Positions 39,580-50,200 of a stretch of DNA of 64,000 nt are shown in pieces. The DNA comes from Ruania alba (GTDB taxonomy: Bacteria > Actinomycetota > Actinomycetes > Actinomycetales > Beutenbergiaceae): contig NZ_FNTX01000001.1 in NCBI RefSeq assembly GCF_900105765.1, positions 1,274,387-1,338,386 on the forward strand, written 5' to 3'. Both the position numbers and the translations under genes were made by a program. Below the pieces are notes generated by a model, which saw only the letters and a program-made list of their open reading frames with translations, was not told the origin of the DNA and did no database searches. Numbering within the stretch: the stretch's first letter is position 1; each line of letters starts with the position of its first letter.

Positions 39580-40443
39580 ATGAGCGAACCGGTGCAGGTG
39601 GCGTGGGGAGTCGGGACCGACGCAGGCGGTCGGCGTGCCGTGAACGAGGACGCCGTGCTCGCGAAGCCGCCGTTGTTCCTCGTGGCCGACGGGATGGGCG
39701 GCCACATCCACGGCGCCCTGGCGTCGGCTGCGGTGGTGCAGGCGTTCGAGGAGTTCATCGATGCCTTCGACCCGAACCACGAGGTCCGTCCGGACCAGGT
39801 GCAACAGGCCATTCGGGCGGCGCAGGATCGGATGCGGCTGGCGCTCCAGGGGGAGGTCGATTCCGAGGGGGTGCCGGTCACGGCTGGCAGCACCGTCTCC
39901 GGGGCGCTGATCACGGTCCACGAGGGGGCACCGTTCTGGCTGGTGTTCAATGTCGGCGACTCGCGGGTGTACCGGTACTCCGATGACGCCCTGACCCAGA
40001 TCAGCGTCGATCATTCGCTCGTGCAGGAGATGGTGGACTCGGGTGCCATCGACGACGTGACCGCGCGGCACCATCCGCAGCGCAACGTCATCACCCGGGC
40101 CGTGGACACTCACACCGATGCCGAGGCCGATTTCTGGCGGCTCCATGCCGGTGCCCGGGACAGGTTGGTGATCTGTAGCGACGGCCTGAGCGGCGAGCTC
40201 ACCGATGCCGAGATCGCGACCGTGCTCGCCGAGGAATCGTCGGCGACGGCGGCAGCGGAACGTCTGCTGAACGGTGCGGTCGCCGAGGGAGCTCGGGACA
40301 ATGTCTCGGTGATCGTGGTGGATCTGGAAGGAGCGGACATCTCGATGACGGCGCCTCGAACGCGCACGGAGGACGACTTCGCCGATACGGTGCCCAGAGG
40401 GAAGCGGCTCACGCAGGAAGGGGAGGCGTCATGGCAGCAGTGA
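39580..40443 (+). CDS. PP2C-family Ser/Thr protein phosphatase
   Basis: A 287-residue metal-dependent phosphatase, probably reversing the kinase encoded two genes downstream. The PPM motifs are in order: RRAVNEDAVL, LVADGMGGHIHG, FNVGDSRVYRYS, CSDGLSGELTDAE and ARDNVSVIVVDL, supplying the metal-binding Asp residues. There is no membrane segment. ATG 39580 follows GAGAAAGG. It overlaps the FHA gene by 13 bases, so this locus begins as a tight operon. Confidence 0.9.
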   Translation: MSEPVQVAWGVGTDAGGRRAVNEDAVLAKPPLFLVADGMGGHIHGALASAAVVQAFEEFIDAFDPNHEVRPDQVQQAIRAAQDRMRLALQGEVDSEGVPVTAGSTVSGALITVHEGAPFWLVFNVGDSRVYRYSDDALTQISVDHSLVQEMVDSGAIDDVTARHHPQRNVITRAVDTHTDAEADFWRLHAGARDRLVICSDGLSGELTDAEIATVLAEESSATAAAERLLNGAVAEGARDNVSVIVVDLEGADISMTAPRTRTEDDFADTVPRGKRLTQEGEASWQQ

Positions 40444-41885
40444 CTCAGGTTCAGGCGCGCTATCTGACCGGATCATGGTCGGCGATCGTGACCAACGCTG
40501 GTGCGGCCCTGCTGCACCCGTCATTCAGCTCCGTGCATGTGCGCACTCTCTGGGATGCGATGGCGGGTGGTCGTCCGCTCAGCTCCTGGCTGGAGATTCT
40601 GGCCGGCGGTGGCCTCACCAGCCTCGCCGACTTCGCCCTCGTGGAGCGGTCCGGCGATCAGTTGCGCGTGCTGGTTCGTGGTGGTGCCGTGGTCGTCTGC
40701 GGTGAGGAGTCGTTGCGGGCCCAAGGGATGAGCACCTGGCGCGAGGCTGTGCTTCCTGCGGAGGACTTCCGGCTCGAGTCGGGTACAGCCGACGGCGGAC
40801 GGCACCTGGAGGAGGATGGCTTGCCCTGGTCCCTGGGTGTCGTGGCGGCCGATGCCGTCGGTGTTGCGACGGCGGAACCGGGCGATGTGCGCCCCGCCGG
40901 AGCGGCGGCGCCGGTCGTTGCCCCGGTTGCCGCGGAGCCCGAAGCATCACCGGTGGTGCCTGACATGCCCGAGCCGGTGGTCGAGATGGAGCCGGAGGAG
41001 CCGTCCTCGCCATCGGCGGACGAGCCCGAGCCTGAGGTCGTTCCCGAGCCGGAGACAGGCCCGGAGCCGCAGGAAGAGCCCGTCGTAGAGCCCGAGCCCG
41101 AGCCCGAGTCCGAGCCTGAGCCTGAGTCAGCGGTCGAGGAGGAGGTGTCCGAGGCGACGGTGCACCCCTCGGTCGAACCGGCACCCGAGCCACCGAGCGG
41201 CATCATCGACTCGGTGCCGTGGACCGTCGCGGACGCTGCACGGCAGGGCAGCCTGGAGCCCGAACCGCACGCTCCGGACGCTGGCGGGATGGGTGGTGAC
41301 GCCATTGGCAGCGGGGCCGCGGACATCGACGAACACACGGTGCGTGTGCCGTTGCGCGGACGTGGAGGGGGGCAGCAGGATGACGCCCCCGCGGCTGCAC
41401 CCACGGGGGGCGGTGACCTCGAGGGTGATCACGACGGGTCCACCGTGATGGTTTCGGACCTGGCGAGCATGCGCGACGCCACGATCGTGCCCGGCACCGG
41501 TGAGCCGGACGACCTCACCGGTTCTCCACCGGGCGACGCTCTCGGCATCCTCGCACTCTCCACGGGTGCGCGGATCCCGCTGGACCGGCCGGTGCTGATC
41601 GGACGGGCACCCGAGTCGAGCCGGTTCGGGGTGAATGTGGAACCGCGCCTGGTCACGGTGCCCAGCCCCGAGCAGGACATCTCCCGGACGCATGTTGAGC
41701 TGCGAGTCGAAGGTGACCACCTCCTGGTGACCGATCTGAACTCCACGAACGGAACGATCGTGGTCATCCCGGGCGGACAGCCGCGACGGCTGCACGCCGG
41801 CGAAGCGGTGCCGGTGCCCACCGGTACCGTCATCGATCTGGGCGATGGGATCTCCGGCACCATCGAAGCGCCGGAGCAGGCCTGA
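40431..41885 (+). CDS. FHA-domain protein with long acidic Pro/Glu linker
   Basis: A 484-residue protein in three parts: an N-terminal globular region (residues 1 to about 140), a disordered acidic linker dominated by Pro-Glu repeats (about 155-270), and a C-terminal phosphothreonine-binding FHA domain (about 385-475) with LIGRAPE, SRTHVEL and LNSTNGT. Probably a substrate or scaffold of the adjacent kinase. It is sandwiched between phosphatase (overlap) and kinase (5-base gap). Confidence 0.87.
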   Translation: MAAVTQVQARYLTGSWSAIVTNAGAALLHPSFSSVHVRTLWDAMAGGRPLSSWLEILAGGGLTSLADFALVERSGDQLRVLVRGGAVVVCGEESLRAQGMSTWREAVLPAEDFRLESGTADGGRHLEEDGLPWSLGVVAADAVGVATAEPGDVRPAGAAAPVVAPVAAEPEASPVVPDMPEPVVEMEPEEPSSPSADEPEPEVVPEPETGPEPQEEPVVEPEPEPESEPEPESAVEEEVSEATVHPSVEPAPEPPSGIIDSVPWTVADAARQGSLEPEPHAPDAGGMGGDAIGSGAADIDEHTVRVPLRGRGGGQQDDAPAAAPTGGGDLEGDHDGSTVMVSDLASMRDATIVPGTGEPDDLTGSPPGDALGILALSTGARIPLDRPVLIGRAPESSRFGVNVEPRLVTVPSPEQDISRTHVELRVEGDHLLVTDLNSTNGTIVVIPGGQPRRLHAGEAVPVPTGTVIDLGDGISGTIEAPEQA

Positions 41886-41890
41886 GCGAC

Positions 41891-43426
41891 GTGGCGCGAC
41901 GACCTCCTTCCCGGCCCCCGGAGATTCCGGGGTACACCCACGATCGCTTGCTCGGCAGCGGTGGTTTTGCTGACGTCTTCCTTTACCACCAGCACATGCC
42001 CCGTCGCGAGGTGGCGGTCAAAGCCCTGTTGGCGAGCGCCGTCACGGACGACGGGCTGGAGCAGTTCACGGCCGAGGCGAACCTCATGGCCCAGCTCTCC
42101 ACCCACCCGTCGATCGTCACCGTCTTCCACGCGGCCACCACCGAGGACGGCCGCCCGTACCTCGTCATGGAGTACTGCCCACGCCCGAACCTCTCGGTGC
42201 GCTACCGCAACGAGCGGATCGGGGTGGCTGAAGGGTTGCGGATCGCCGTGCGCCTGGCTGGTGCCGTGGAGACGGCTCACCGGGCCGGCATCCTGCACCG
42301 GGACATCAAACCAGCGAACGTCCTGACCACCGCCTATGGGTGGCCGGCACTCACAGACTTCGGCATCTCCGTGGCGACCGGCACGAGTGCGGCGGAGGAC
42401 ACCGAGCAGGCCGGTATGTCGATCCCGTGGGCGGCGCCGGAGTTCTTTGCCGACGACGCCCCCCGCGGGGTGCCGGCGGACGTCTACGCGTTGGCTGCCA
42501 CGATCTACACCCTGCTCGCGGCGCGATCGCCGTTCGAGCTCCCCGGCCGGTCCAACACGGCGCTCGATCTGATCACCAGGATCGAGCGGGACCGGGTGCC
42601 GCCGATCGGACGCGACGATGTGCCCGCCTCGTTGGAAGCCGTCCTCGCGCGGGGAATGGCCAAGGATCCGGCACAACGCTACGGCTCGGCGGCGGAGTTC
42701 GCCCGTGCCATCCATCAGGTGGAGCAGGAGTTGCACCTGACACCGACCGCCCTCGACATCCCGGACACCTCCTGGATGGACGGGCCGGCAGACGGCGACG
42801 ACGGCGAACAGACCCGGGTTCGTTCGATCAGCACCGTGCCGCAACGCGGGCCCGTTCAGGACGACGCCACTCGGCTGCGCGGGGTGGCCTACGCCGCGCC
42901 TGAGGCGCCCAGTGCCGCCGAGCAGGCTCCCGCACCGGCCGACCCCGCGGTGCCCGACCCCGCAGTGCCCGCCTCGGCGGCCGGGGACGGCTCGCGCCTG
43001 CGTCCTCGTACCCGGACAGCCCTCATCGCCTCGGCCGCGGCAGTGCTCGTGGCAGGCACGGTCACGGTGATCGCCTACGGGGCGCTGAACTCGGGGACAC
43101 CGATCGACCCGACCGAGCCCACCACCGAACCGATCACCGCGCCGACGGTGACGACGCGTGCGGCGCCCCCACCGCCGGAGGGCCTCACCTTGGAGCGGGA
43201 CGGCGGCGACGTGCACGCGGCCTGGAGCGTTCCCGAATACGATGGCGAACTGGAGTACGCCTACCAGGTGACCGAAGGGGACTCGGCAGGGGGCCTCACC
43301 TCGGTCGGTTCGACCACGTCCGTCGCGATCGAGGACGGAGCCGACCGGGTGTGCATCCTGGTGGTGAGCATCAACGAGGACAGGCAGTTCTCGGACGAAG
43401 CAGACAGTCCGCAGGAGTGCGTATGA
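41891..43426 (+). CDS. Membrane Ser/Thr protein kinase (PknB-type)
   Basis: A 511-residue receptor-like kinase. The cytoplasmic kinase domain has LLGSGGFADVFLY, Lys44 in VAVKAL, His136-Arg137-Asp138 in HRDIKPANVL and Asp156 of DFG; APEFF marks the activation segment end. One transmembrane helix lies at about residues 376-398, then a Thr/Pro-rich linker and an FN3-like external domain with two Cys. PASTA repeats are absent, so it is not the classical cell-wall PknB. The external domain may sense the large FN3 protein encoded two genes on, but this is inference. Confidence 0.9.
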   Translation: MARRPPSRPPEIPGYTHDRLLGSGGFADVFLYHQHMPRREVAVKALLASAVTDDGLEQFTAEANLMAQLSTHPSIVTVFHAATTEDGRPYLVMEYCPRPNLSVRYRNERIGVAEGLRIAVRLAGAVETAHRAGILHRDIKPANVLTTAYGWPALTDFGISVATGTSAAEDTEQAGMSIPWAAPEFFADDAPRGVPADVYALAATIYTLLAARSPFELPGRSNTALDLITRIERDRVPPIGRDDVPASLEAVLARGMAKDPAQRYGSAAEFARAIHQVEQELHLTPTALDIPDTSWMDGPADGDDGEQTRVRSISTVPQRGPVQDDATRLRGVAYAAPEAPSAAEQAPAPADPAVPDPAVPASAAGDGSRLRPRTRTALIASAAAVLVAGTVTVIAYGALNSGTPIDPTEPTTEPITAPTVTTRAAPPPPEGLTLERDGGDVHAAWSVPEYDGELEYAYQVTEGDSAGGLTSVGSTTSVAIEDGADRVCILVVSINEDRQFSDEADSPQECV

Positions 43427-43448
43427 GGTGGCAGGGAGGAACACGGAC

Positions 43449-44162
43449 ATGAACGTCCAGGTGGAGTTCTGTGGGGAATGGTTCGACGTCGTCGACGGGC
43501 AGACGTTCCAGATCGGTCGTGAGGGTGACCTCGAGATCGACGACAATCCCTACCTGCACCGTCGGTTCCTGACCATCTCCTTCCACGACGACCTGTGGTG
43601 GCTGGAGAATGTGGGTAGCCGCATCTCCGCCACCGTGGCCGACTCGGACGGCAACATGCAGGCGTGGCTGGCGCCGGGCGCCCGACTCCCGCTGGTGTTC
43701 GCGCACACCTCTGTGCTGTTCACCGCTGGCCCGACCACCTACGAGCTCGGCATCGTGGGAGACTCGCCCAGCTTCGAGGCGTCCTCCCCGTCGACCACTC
43801 AGGTGGGGGAGACCACCATCGGCCCGGTCACGATGACGGAGACGCAGAAGCTGCTCGTGATCGCCCTCGCCGAGCCGGTGCTTCGGGGACGCGGCTCGAC
43901 CGCCTCCATCCCCACCTCGGCACAGGCAGCGGCCCGCCTCGGCTGGGCCATCACCCGCTTCAACCGCAAACTCGACAACGTCTGCGAGAAGCTCTCCCGG
44001 TTCGGGGTCCGTGGACTCCGCGGCGCCCCTGGGCAGCTGGCGGTGAACCGGCGGGCACGCCTGGTGGAGCACGCGGTCGCGTCCCGGCTGGTGGTCGCCG
44101 CAGACCTGGAGCTGCTGGAGGCCAACGCCGAACGGGCCGCCGCCGAGGACGAGAACGACTGA
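43449..44162 (+). CDS. FHA-domain protein with C-terminal winged-helix-like region
   Basis: A 237-residue protein. Residues about 15-105 look like an FHA domain (FQIGREGDLEIDDNPYLHRR, where LHRR replaces the usual SRxH). Residues about 130-195 (TETQKLLVIALAEPVL through SAQAAARLGWAITRFNRKLD) look like a winged helix. The pairing suggests a DNA-binding or protein-binding effector switched by phosphorylation. ATG 43449 has GGGAGGA eight bases upstream, which decides the start over an upstream in-frame codon. Confidence 0.75.
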   Translation: MNVQVEFCGEWFDVVDGQTFQIGREGDLEIDDNPYLHRRFLTISFHDDLWWLENVGSRISATVADSDGNMQAWLAPGARLPLVFAHTSVLFTAGPTTYELGIVGDSPSFEASSPSTTQVGETTIGPVTMTETQKLLVIALAEPVLRGRGSTASIPTSAQAAARLGWAITRFNRKLDNVCEKLSRFGVRGLRGAPGQLAVNRRARLVEHAVASRLVVAADLELLEANAERAAAEDEND

Positions 44163-44255
44163 CCGACCCGGATGGGGAGTTCTCTCCCTCGGAAGATCGC
44201 TGAGGAGAAAGTAAACTGTGCGGCGGGATCTGCTGCGTAACGAGTTGGGGACATC

Positions 44256-47200
44256 GTGACTTGGAAGGCTGGGCTGCGCCGGAACCGGCGCACCGTGGCC
44301 AGTGCGACCGTGATGTCGCTCGTGCTCGGGACGGTCGTCGCGCTCAGCCTCAATTACGAGGGAGTCGCCACCGCCGACGTCGATCTGAACGACGGTGGGG
44401 TGTGGGTCTCGAACAACGAGTCCATCCTGGTGGGCCGGCTGAACTATCCGGTGGAGGAGATCGACGCCACCCTGGCGGCGTTGAGCCAGGACGTCGACCT
44501 TCTGCAGCGTGAGGAAACGGTCCTGATCCGCGATCGTGCCGGGAACACCCTGCAGCAGGTGGACCCGGTGTCGGTGGGCGTCCGAGGCTCGGCCGTGCCG
44601 TTGCCGACCGGGTCGGACGTGCAGCTCGGCGACAACACGGTCGGCGTGCTCGTGGAGGAGACCGGTGAGTGGCGCGTCCTGGCCCTGAACCAGTTGAACG
44701 TGCTGGCCGAGGCGGCTGAGGAGCCGCAGGCGGTGCTGGGTGAGGGGGCGGCCCAGGCGATCGCCGACGACGGCACGGCCTATGGTCTCGACGTGGCGGA
44801 CGGCGAACTGGTCACCTTCCCACCGGGAAACCGTGAGGAACCCGAGGTCACCGAGTTCGACCCGGGACTGTTTGCCGACACCACCACCCAGCTCACCGTT
44901 GTCGGGGACCAGCCGGTGGCCCTGGCCTTCGACCCCACCACCGAGGACCTCACCGTGGTCCGGCCTGGCGAGGATCCTGTCTCGCTCACCGGCCTGGACG
45001 TCGACGGTGCCTCTGCTCGCCTGCAGGCGCCCAGCCGCGACGGTGACAAGGTCGCAGTGGCGACCTCTGATGCGTTGATCACCGTTCCCCTCGACGGGTC
45101 CACCCCGAAGGTACATCGATCGCCGGCGGCCGGTGATCCGGCACAACCGGTGCAGGTGGCCGGGTGCGTGCACAGTGCCTGGGCAGGTGGCCCCTCGGGC
45201 TATCTGCGCCAGTGCGGCGACGCCGTGCCGGAGGTGCTGGAGGTTCCGGGCGCGACCGGTGGCGACCTGGTGTTCCGGGTGAACCGCCACTATGTGGTGC
45301 TCAACGAGCTCGCTTCCGGCAATTCCTGGATGGTGGAGGATGCGCTGATCCTGGTGGACAACTGGGAAGACGCGACACCGCCGACTGATCAGGAGGAGGA
45401 AGAGGAGGAGCAGTCCCAGGACCTCGAGGAACGTGAGGTCGAGCTGGACCGGGACGCGGAGAATCGTCCACCGGTGGCCCAGGACGACCAGTTCGGCGCC
45501 CGGGCCGGCCGGGTCGTGGTGCTGCCCGTCCTGCGGAACGACTCCGATGCCGACGGCGATCTGCTGACGGCGTCGGTGAGCGAGGCCATTCCCGAGTCCT
45601 TCGGCTCGGTGGAGGCCGTTCACGGCGGCCGTGCGATCCAGATTCGAGTGAGCCCGGATGCCTCCGGCCGTACCTCGTTCCAGTACACGGCCGACGACGG
45701 TCGTGGTGGTACCGATAGTGCGACCGTCCGGCTTGAGGTCGTGCCCTCGGGGACGAACAACCCGCCGGAGCAGCAGGGCGATCCCATCACCGCGCAGATC
45801 GCTGTCGGTGAATCGGTCGAGGTGAACGTCCTCGAGAGCGTGATCGACCCGGACGGGGACGCGTTGTTCCTGGCAGGGACCACCGACGCTGCCGGGCTGC
45901 AGGTCCGTCCGCAGCCGGACGGCACTGTCTCGATCACCCATCCCGGGGGATCCACCGGGATCAAGTCCGTCTTCGTGCAGGTCACTGACGGTCGAGCGAG
46001 TGCGGACGTGCAGATCGATGTTGAGGTCCTGCCCGATGCGGCGCAGCCACCGACGGCCGTCTTCGACTACGCCACGACGTTCGTGGACCAGACCATCGAG
46101 ATCAACCCGATCGCGAACGATCTGGATCCGAACGATCGGCCGCTGCGGCTCGCGAACGTGCGATCCGCCGAGGGTGCGACGGTACGTCAGCAGGATTCGA
46201 CCTTCACCTTCTCGGCGTCCTCGGCCGGGGACTACTACCTCGTGTACGTCGTGGCCGACGATGACGGGCTCTCCGCCACGGGTCTGGTGCGGGTGCGGGT
46301 GCTCGCGCCGGAGAACCAGGACCCGATCGCAGCCTCGGACACGGCCTTCCTGCCATCGGGGGGAACCACACTGGTGGACGTCCTCGCCAACGATGAGGAC
46401 CCGGCCGGAGGTGTGCTCGGTGTGCAGCAGATCGACGTGCCATCGGGACTTGGCCTGCGTGTCGCCGTGCTGGAGCACCGGATCCTGCGGATCAGCACCG
46501 ACCGCACCTTGAACGAGCCCGTCACCATCTCCTACACGGTCTCCAACGGCACACGCTCCGCCGAGGGTGAAGTCCTGGTGCAGCCGATGGCGACCGAGAG
46601 TGGCACCCGTGCACCGGTCGCGGTGCAGGACGAGACCCGAGTACGGGCCGGGGACCATGTGACGATCCCGGTGCTGAGCAACGACACGCACCCGAACGGC
46701 TTCGAGTTCACCCTGGACCCGGAGCTGTCGGAGGAACCACAGGCGGGGCTGATGTTCACCGCCGGTGAGGTGATTCGGTATCAGGCGCCGCAGGAAGCCG
46801 GGACCTACACCGCGGTGTACTCGATCACCGACGAGTACGGACGCGAGGACTCGGCAACCATCCGCGTGCATGTCCAGGCGCGAGCGGAGGGCGCGAACAC
46901 TCCGCCGGAGCCCCGCGATGTGGACACCCGGGCGTTCTCCGGTGAGCGGATCCGGATTCCGATCGAGTTGTACGGGATCGATCCGGACGGGGACTCGGTG
47001 CAGCTGCTCGGGGTGGACGAGCCACCAGCTCTTGGGCGGATCGTCGAGGTGGGTCCCAGTTATATCGACTATCAGGCGTTCACCGATTCGGCCGGCCCGG
47101 ACCAGTTCACCTACACGGTGCGGGACCGGATGGGCGACATCGCCGACGCGCAGGTGTCGGTGGGGGTGATCCCCCCACCGGGCGAGAACCGGTCCCCGGT

Positions 47201-50200
47201 TGCCGTCGACGACGAGATCGAGGTGCCTCCGAACCGTCCGGTCGAGGTGGATGTCCTTGCGAACGACACGGACCCGGATGGTGACCTGCTCACCTTCGAC
47301 AACCCGGTGGTTTCCGAGAGCGCGGTCGAAGATGTCGGTAGCCGGGACGGGAAGCTGACGTTCACCTCTCCCGGCAACGCCGGGGAGCATCTCGTGACCT
47401 ACCACGTGACGGACCTGCACGGTGGCACTGCGAGTGGGCTGCTGACGGTGACCGTGGATCCGGACAGCCCACGGCTGCCCCCTGTCGCCGTCGACGATGT
47501 GGTGCCGCCGTCAGCGATCCTCGAGCAGGACGAGGTCGAGGTGCAGGTGCTGCCGAACGACACCGACCCGGACGGCAGTGTCGAGGCCCTCACCGTGGAT
47601 GTTCCGGACGATCAGGAGAATGCGCGCTCCGACGACGGGGAGACGGTGACGGTGACCCTGGCGCCGACCCGTCAGGTGGTCACGTATCGGGTGACTGATG
47701 AGGATGATCTGACGTCGTATGCGTTCATCGAGGTGCCTGGGACCGAGGACACCGGTCCGGTGCTGCGCCCGGGTACTGAGGTGATCGAGGTGCTCGCCGG
47801 GGAACCGGAGACCATCGAGATCAATGACTACGTGGTGGCGCTCAGTGGCCAGCCGGTGCAGCTGTCGGACACGGCCGGTGTGCGGGCGACGAACTCTGAC
47901 GGGTCCTCGCCCGTGCAGGACGGTGACACTCTGCAGTACACCTCGGACCCGAACTATGTCGGTCCTGCCACGATCACCTTTGAGGTGACCGATGCTGAGG
48001 ACATCAATGACGATGACATCCTGACGTCGGTGCTGACGTTGGACATCATGGTGGTCTCGAACGAGAACCAGCCCCCGCGGATGCGGGACGGTTCGGTGGA
48101 GGCCGAGCAGGGTGGCGAGGCGGTCACCCTGGACATCGCCCGGCTGGCGGAGGATCCGGATGGGCGGTCCACCGATCTGGAGTATCGGATCGCGGAGGAG
48201 GCCGACGGTTTCGAGGCGAGCCTGGAGGACTACATCCTGACCGTCACCGCCGATGAGGACACCCCGGCCGGGTCCTCGCAGGACCTGGTGATCGAGGTGA
48301 CCGACGGAGAGAGCGACCCGGTTCGAGCCGTGATCTCTCTACGAGCCACGGCGAGCAACAGGCCTCTGATCTCCACGAACTCCGACGACGTCGGGGAGGT
48401 GCATCAGGGCAGCTCGGTCAGTGTGCCGGTGCTGGAGAACGACTCCAACCCGTTCCCCGGCGAGCCGCGCGAGATCCTGTCGGTCGCGATCAGTGACGGG
48501 AACGGCACGGTGTCCGTCGAGGGTGATCAGGTGGTGCTGACCCCCGCAGCCGACTTCGTCGGACGTCTGACGGCCACGTACACGGTGGTGGATGTGACCG
48601 GTGAGCCCGACCGGGCGGTCGAGGGGCAGATCACCGCCGCGGTGCTCGGCGTACCGGAGGCACCGACGATCCCGCTGATCGAGGACGTCGCCAATCGTGA
48701 GGTGACGCTGAGCTGGACCGCGCCGGAGGACAATGGCGCATCGATCAGCGGCTACACGGTGACCTACGGCAGCGGCTCGCAGGCATGCCCGACGACCACC
48801 TGCACCATCACCGGCCTGGCCAACGGCACCACCTACACCTTCACGGTCACGGCCGCCAACGAGGTCGGGGACTCCCCGGCGAGCCCCGCCTCGGCCGAGG
48901 CCACCCCGGACGTGCGCCCGGAGGCACCGGGTGCTCCGACCGTCGAGTTCGGTGACGGGGAGTTGGATGTCACCTGGAACACCCCACGGAACGAAGGCAC
49001 ACCGATCACGCACTATGACGTGCAGATCTCCCCGGCCGACGGTGCAGGTCAGCAGCAGGTGAACCAGACGTCGATGACCTGGGACGGGCTCACCAACGGG
49101 CAGGACTACACCTTCCGGGTGCGCGCGCTGAACGACGCTCCCGACCCCGGTGAGTGGTCCGAGTGGTCCGCGCCCGAGCATCCGTCCGGGCCACCTGCGC
49201 GACCTGCTGCACCGCGCACGACGCGCATCGACGACTCTGCCGGCGGTCGCCTCCAGGTGGAGTGGACCGCGCCGAACAACAACGGGGCAGCGATCCAGTC
49301 CTACGAGCTGCGCATGTACAAGGACGGGGCTCTCGCGCAGACCTTCACACCGGGTGGTGGACAGACGTCGCGTGAGGTGCAGGTGCAGAACGGGCACGAT
49401 TATCACTTCACCCTCGTGGCTCTCAACCGGTCCGGCAACTCCGAGACCTCTCCTGCCTCGAATGAGGTGCGCTCCTTCGGGGCCCCCGGGCAGACCACAG
49501 GGGTCAGCGGTGAACCGACCGGGAACGACAACGAGGCGAGGATCTCGTACACGGCGCCGAACAACAACGGCCAGGCGATCAGCCGATATGAGTACCGGTT
49601 GAACGGCGGGTCGGTGCAGAACCTGCCTAGTGGCAATCCGAGCACCATCTCCGTTCCGCGGGACGGCCAGAACTACCGCGCCGAGGTGCGCGCCTGCAAC
49701 ACCTATTGCGGGCAGTGGAGCCAGCCCTCGGCGGCGTTCTCCACCTACGGACCGCCGGGTGAACCAAACGTGACGTCGTCGGCCAACGGTCGTGAAGTGA
49801 CGTTCTCGTGGACCCCGCCTGGCGGGAACGGTGCCACCATTGAGCGCAGCCAGTTCCGCATCTGGAACGACGGATCCTGGAGTGACTGGCGCAACGCGAA
49901 CCCCTCCGACTCGGTGAGTCGCACGGGCAGCTGGGAGGAGGAGTACCGCGTCCGCGTTCGGGTGGTGAACAATCACGGCCAGCAGAGTTCCGTCGTGCAA
50001 CGGACTCGCAGTGCCGAGGCTGATCCCAACCCACCGCCCCCACCCGACCCGCCACGGATGTGGGTCACCCAGGGCCGCCAGATCAACTGTGACAGCGGTG
50101 GGTCCGGGTGCCGCACACTACAGCTGAACTGGTCGGACATTCCGGGCGGCGACCGAGGCAACTACGACGTCTCCTTCTCGATCACTGGCGACAGCTGTGG

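Noticed and set aside
41070-41130. Tandem Pro-Glu codon repeat as a microsatellite or regulatory repeat
   Set aside because: It is an in-frame disordered acidic linker in the FHA protein, a common feature of such proteins, with mixed codon usage.
35490-44254. Shared 11-mer TTGGGGACATC before phoH (35490) and before the giant Ig/FN3 gene (44244)
   Set aside because: Two occurrences at different distances from the starts, with no palindromy or wider similarity, are compatible with chance in this composition.
43371-47420. A 1349-codon open frame on the minus strand antisense to the kinase, FHA and Ig/FN3 genes
   Set aside because: It runs antisense to three well-supported genes, has composition typical of the complement of high-GC codons, and no recognisable domain. 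The same applies to long antisense frames at 829-2154, 14106-15788, 5981-7432 and 41429-43546.
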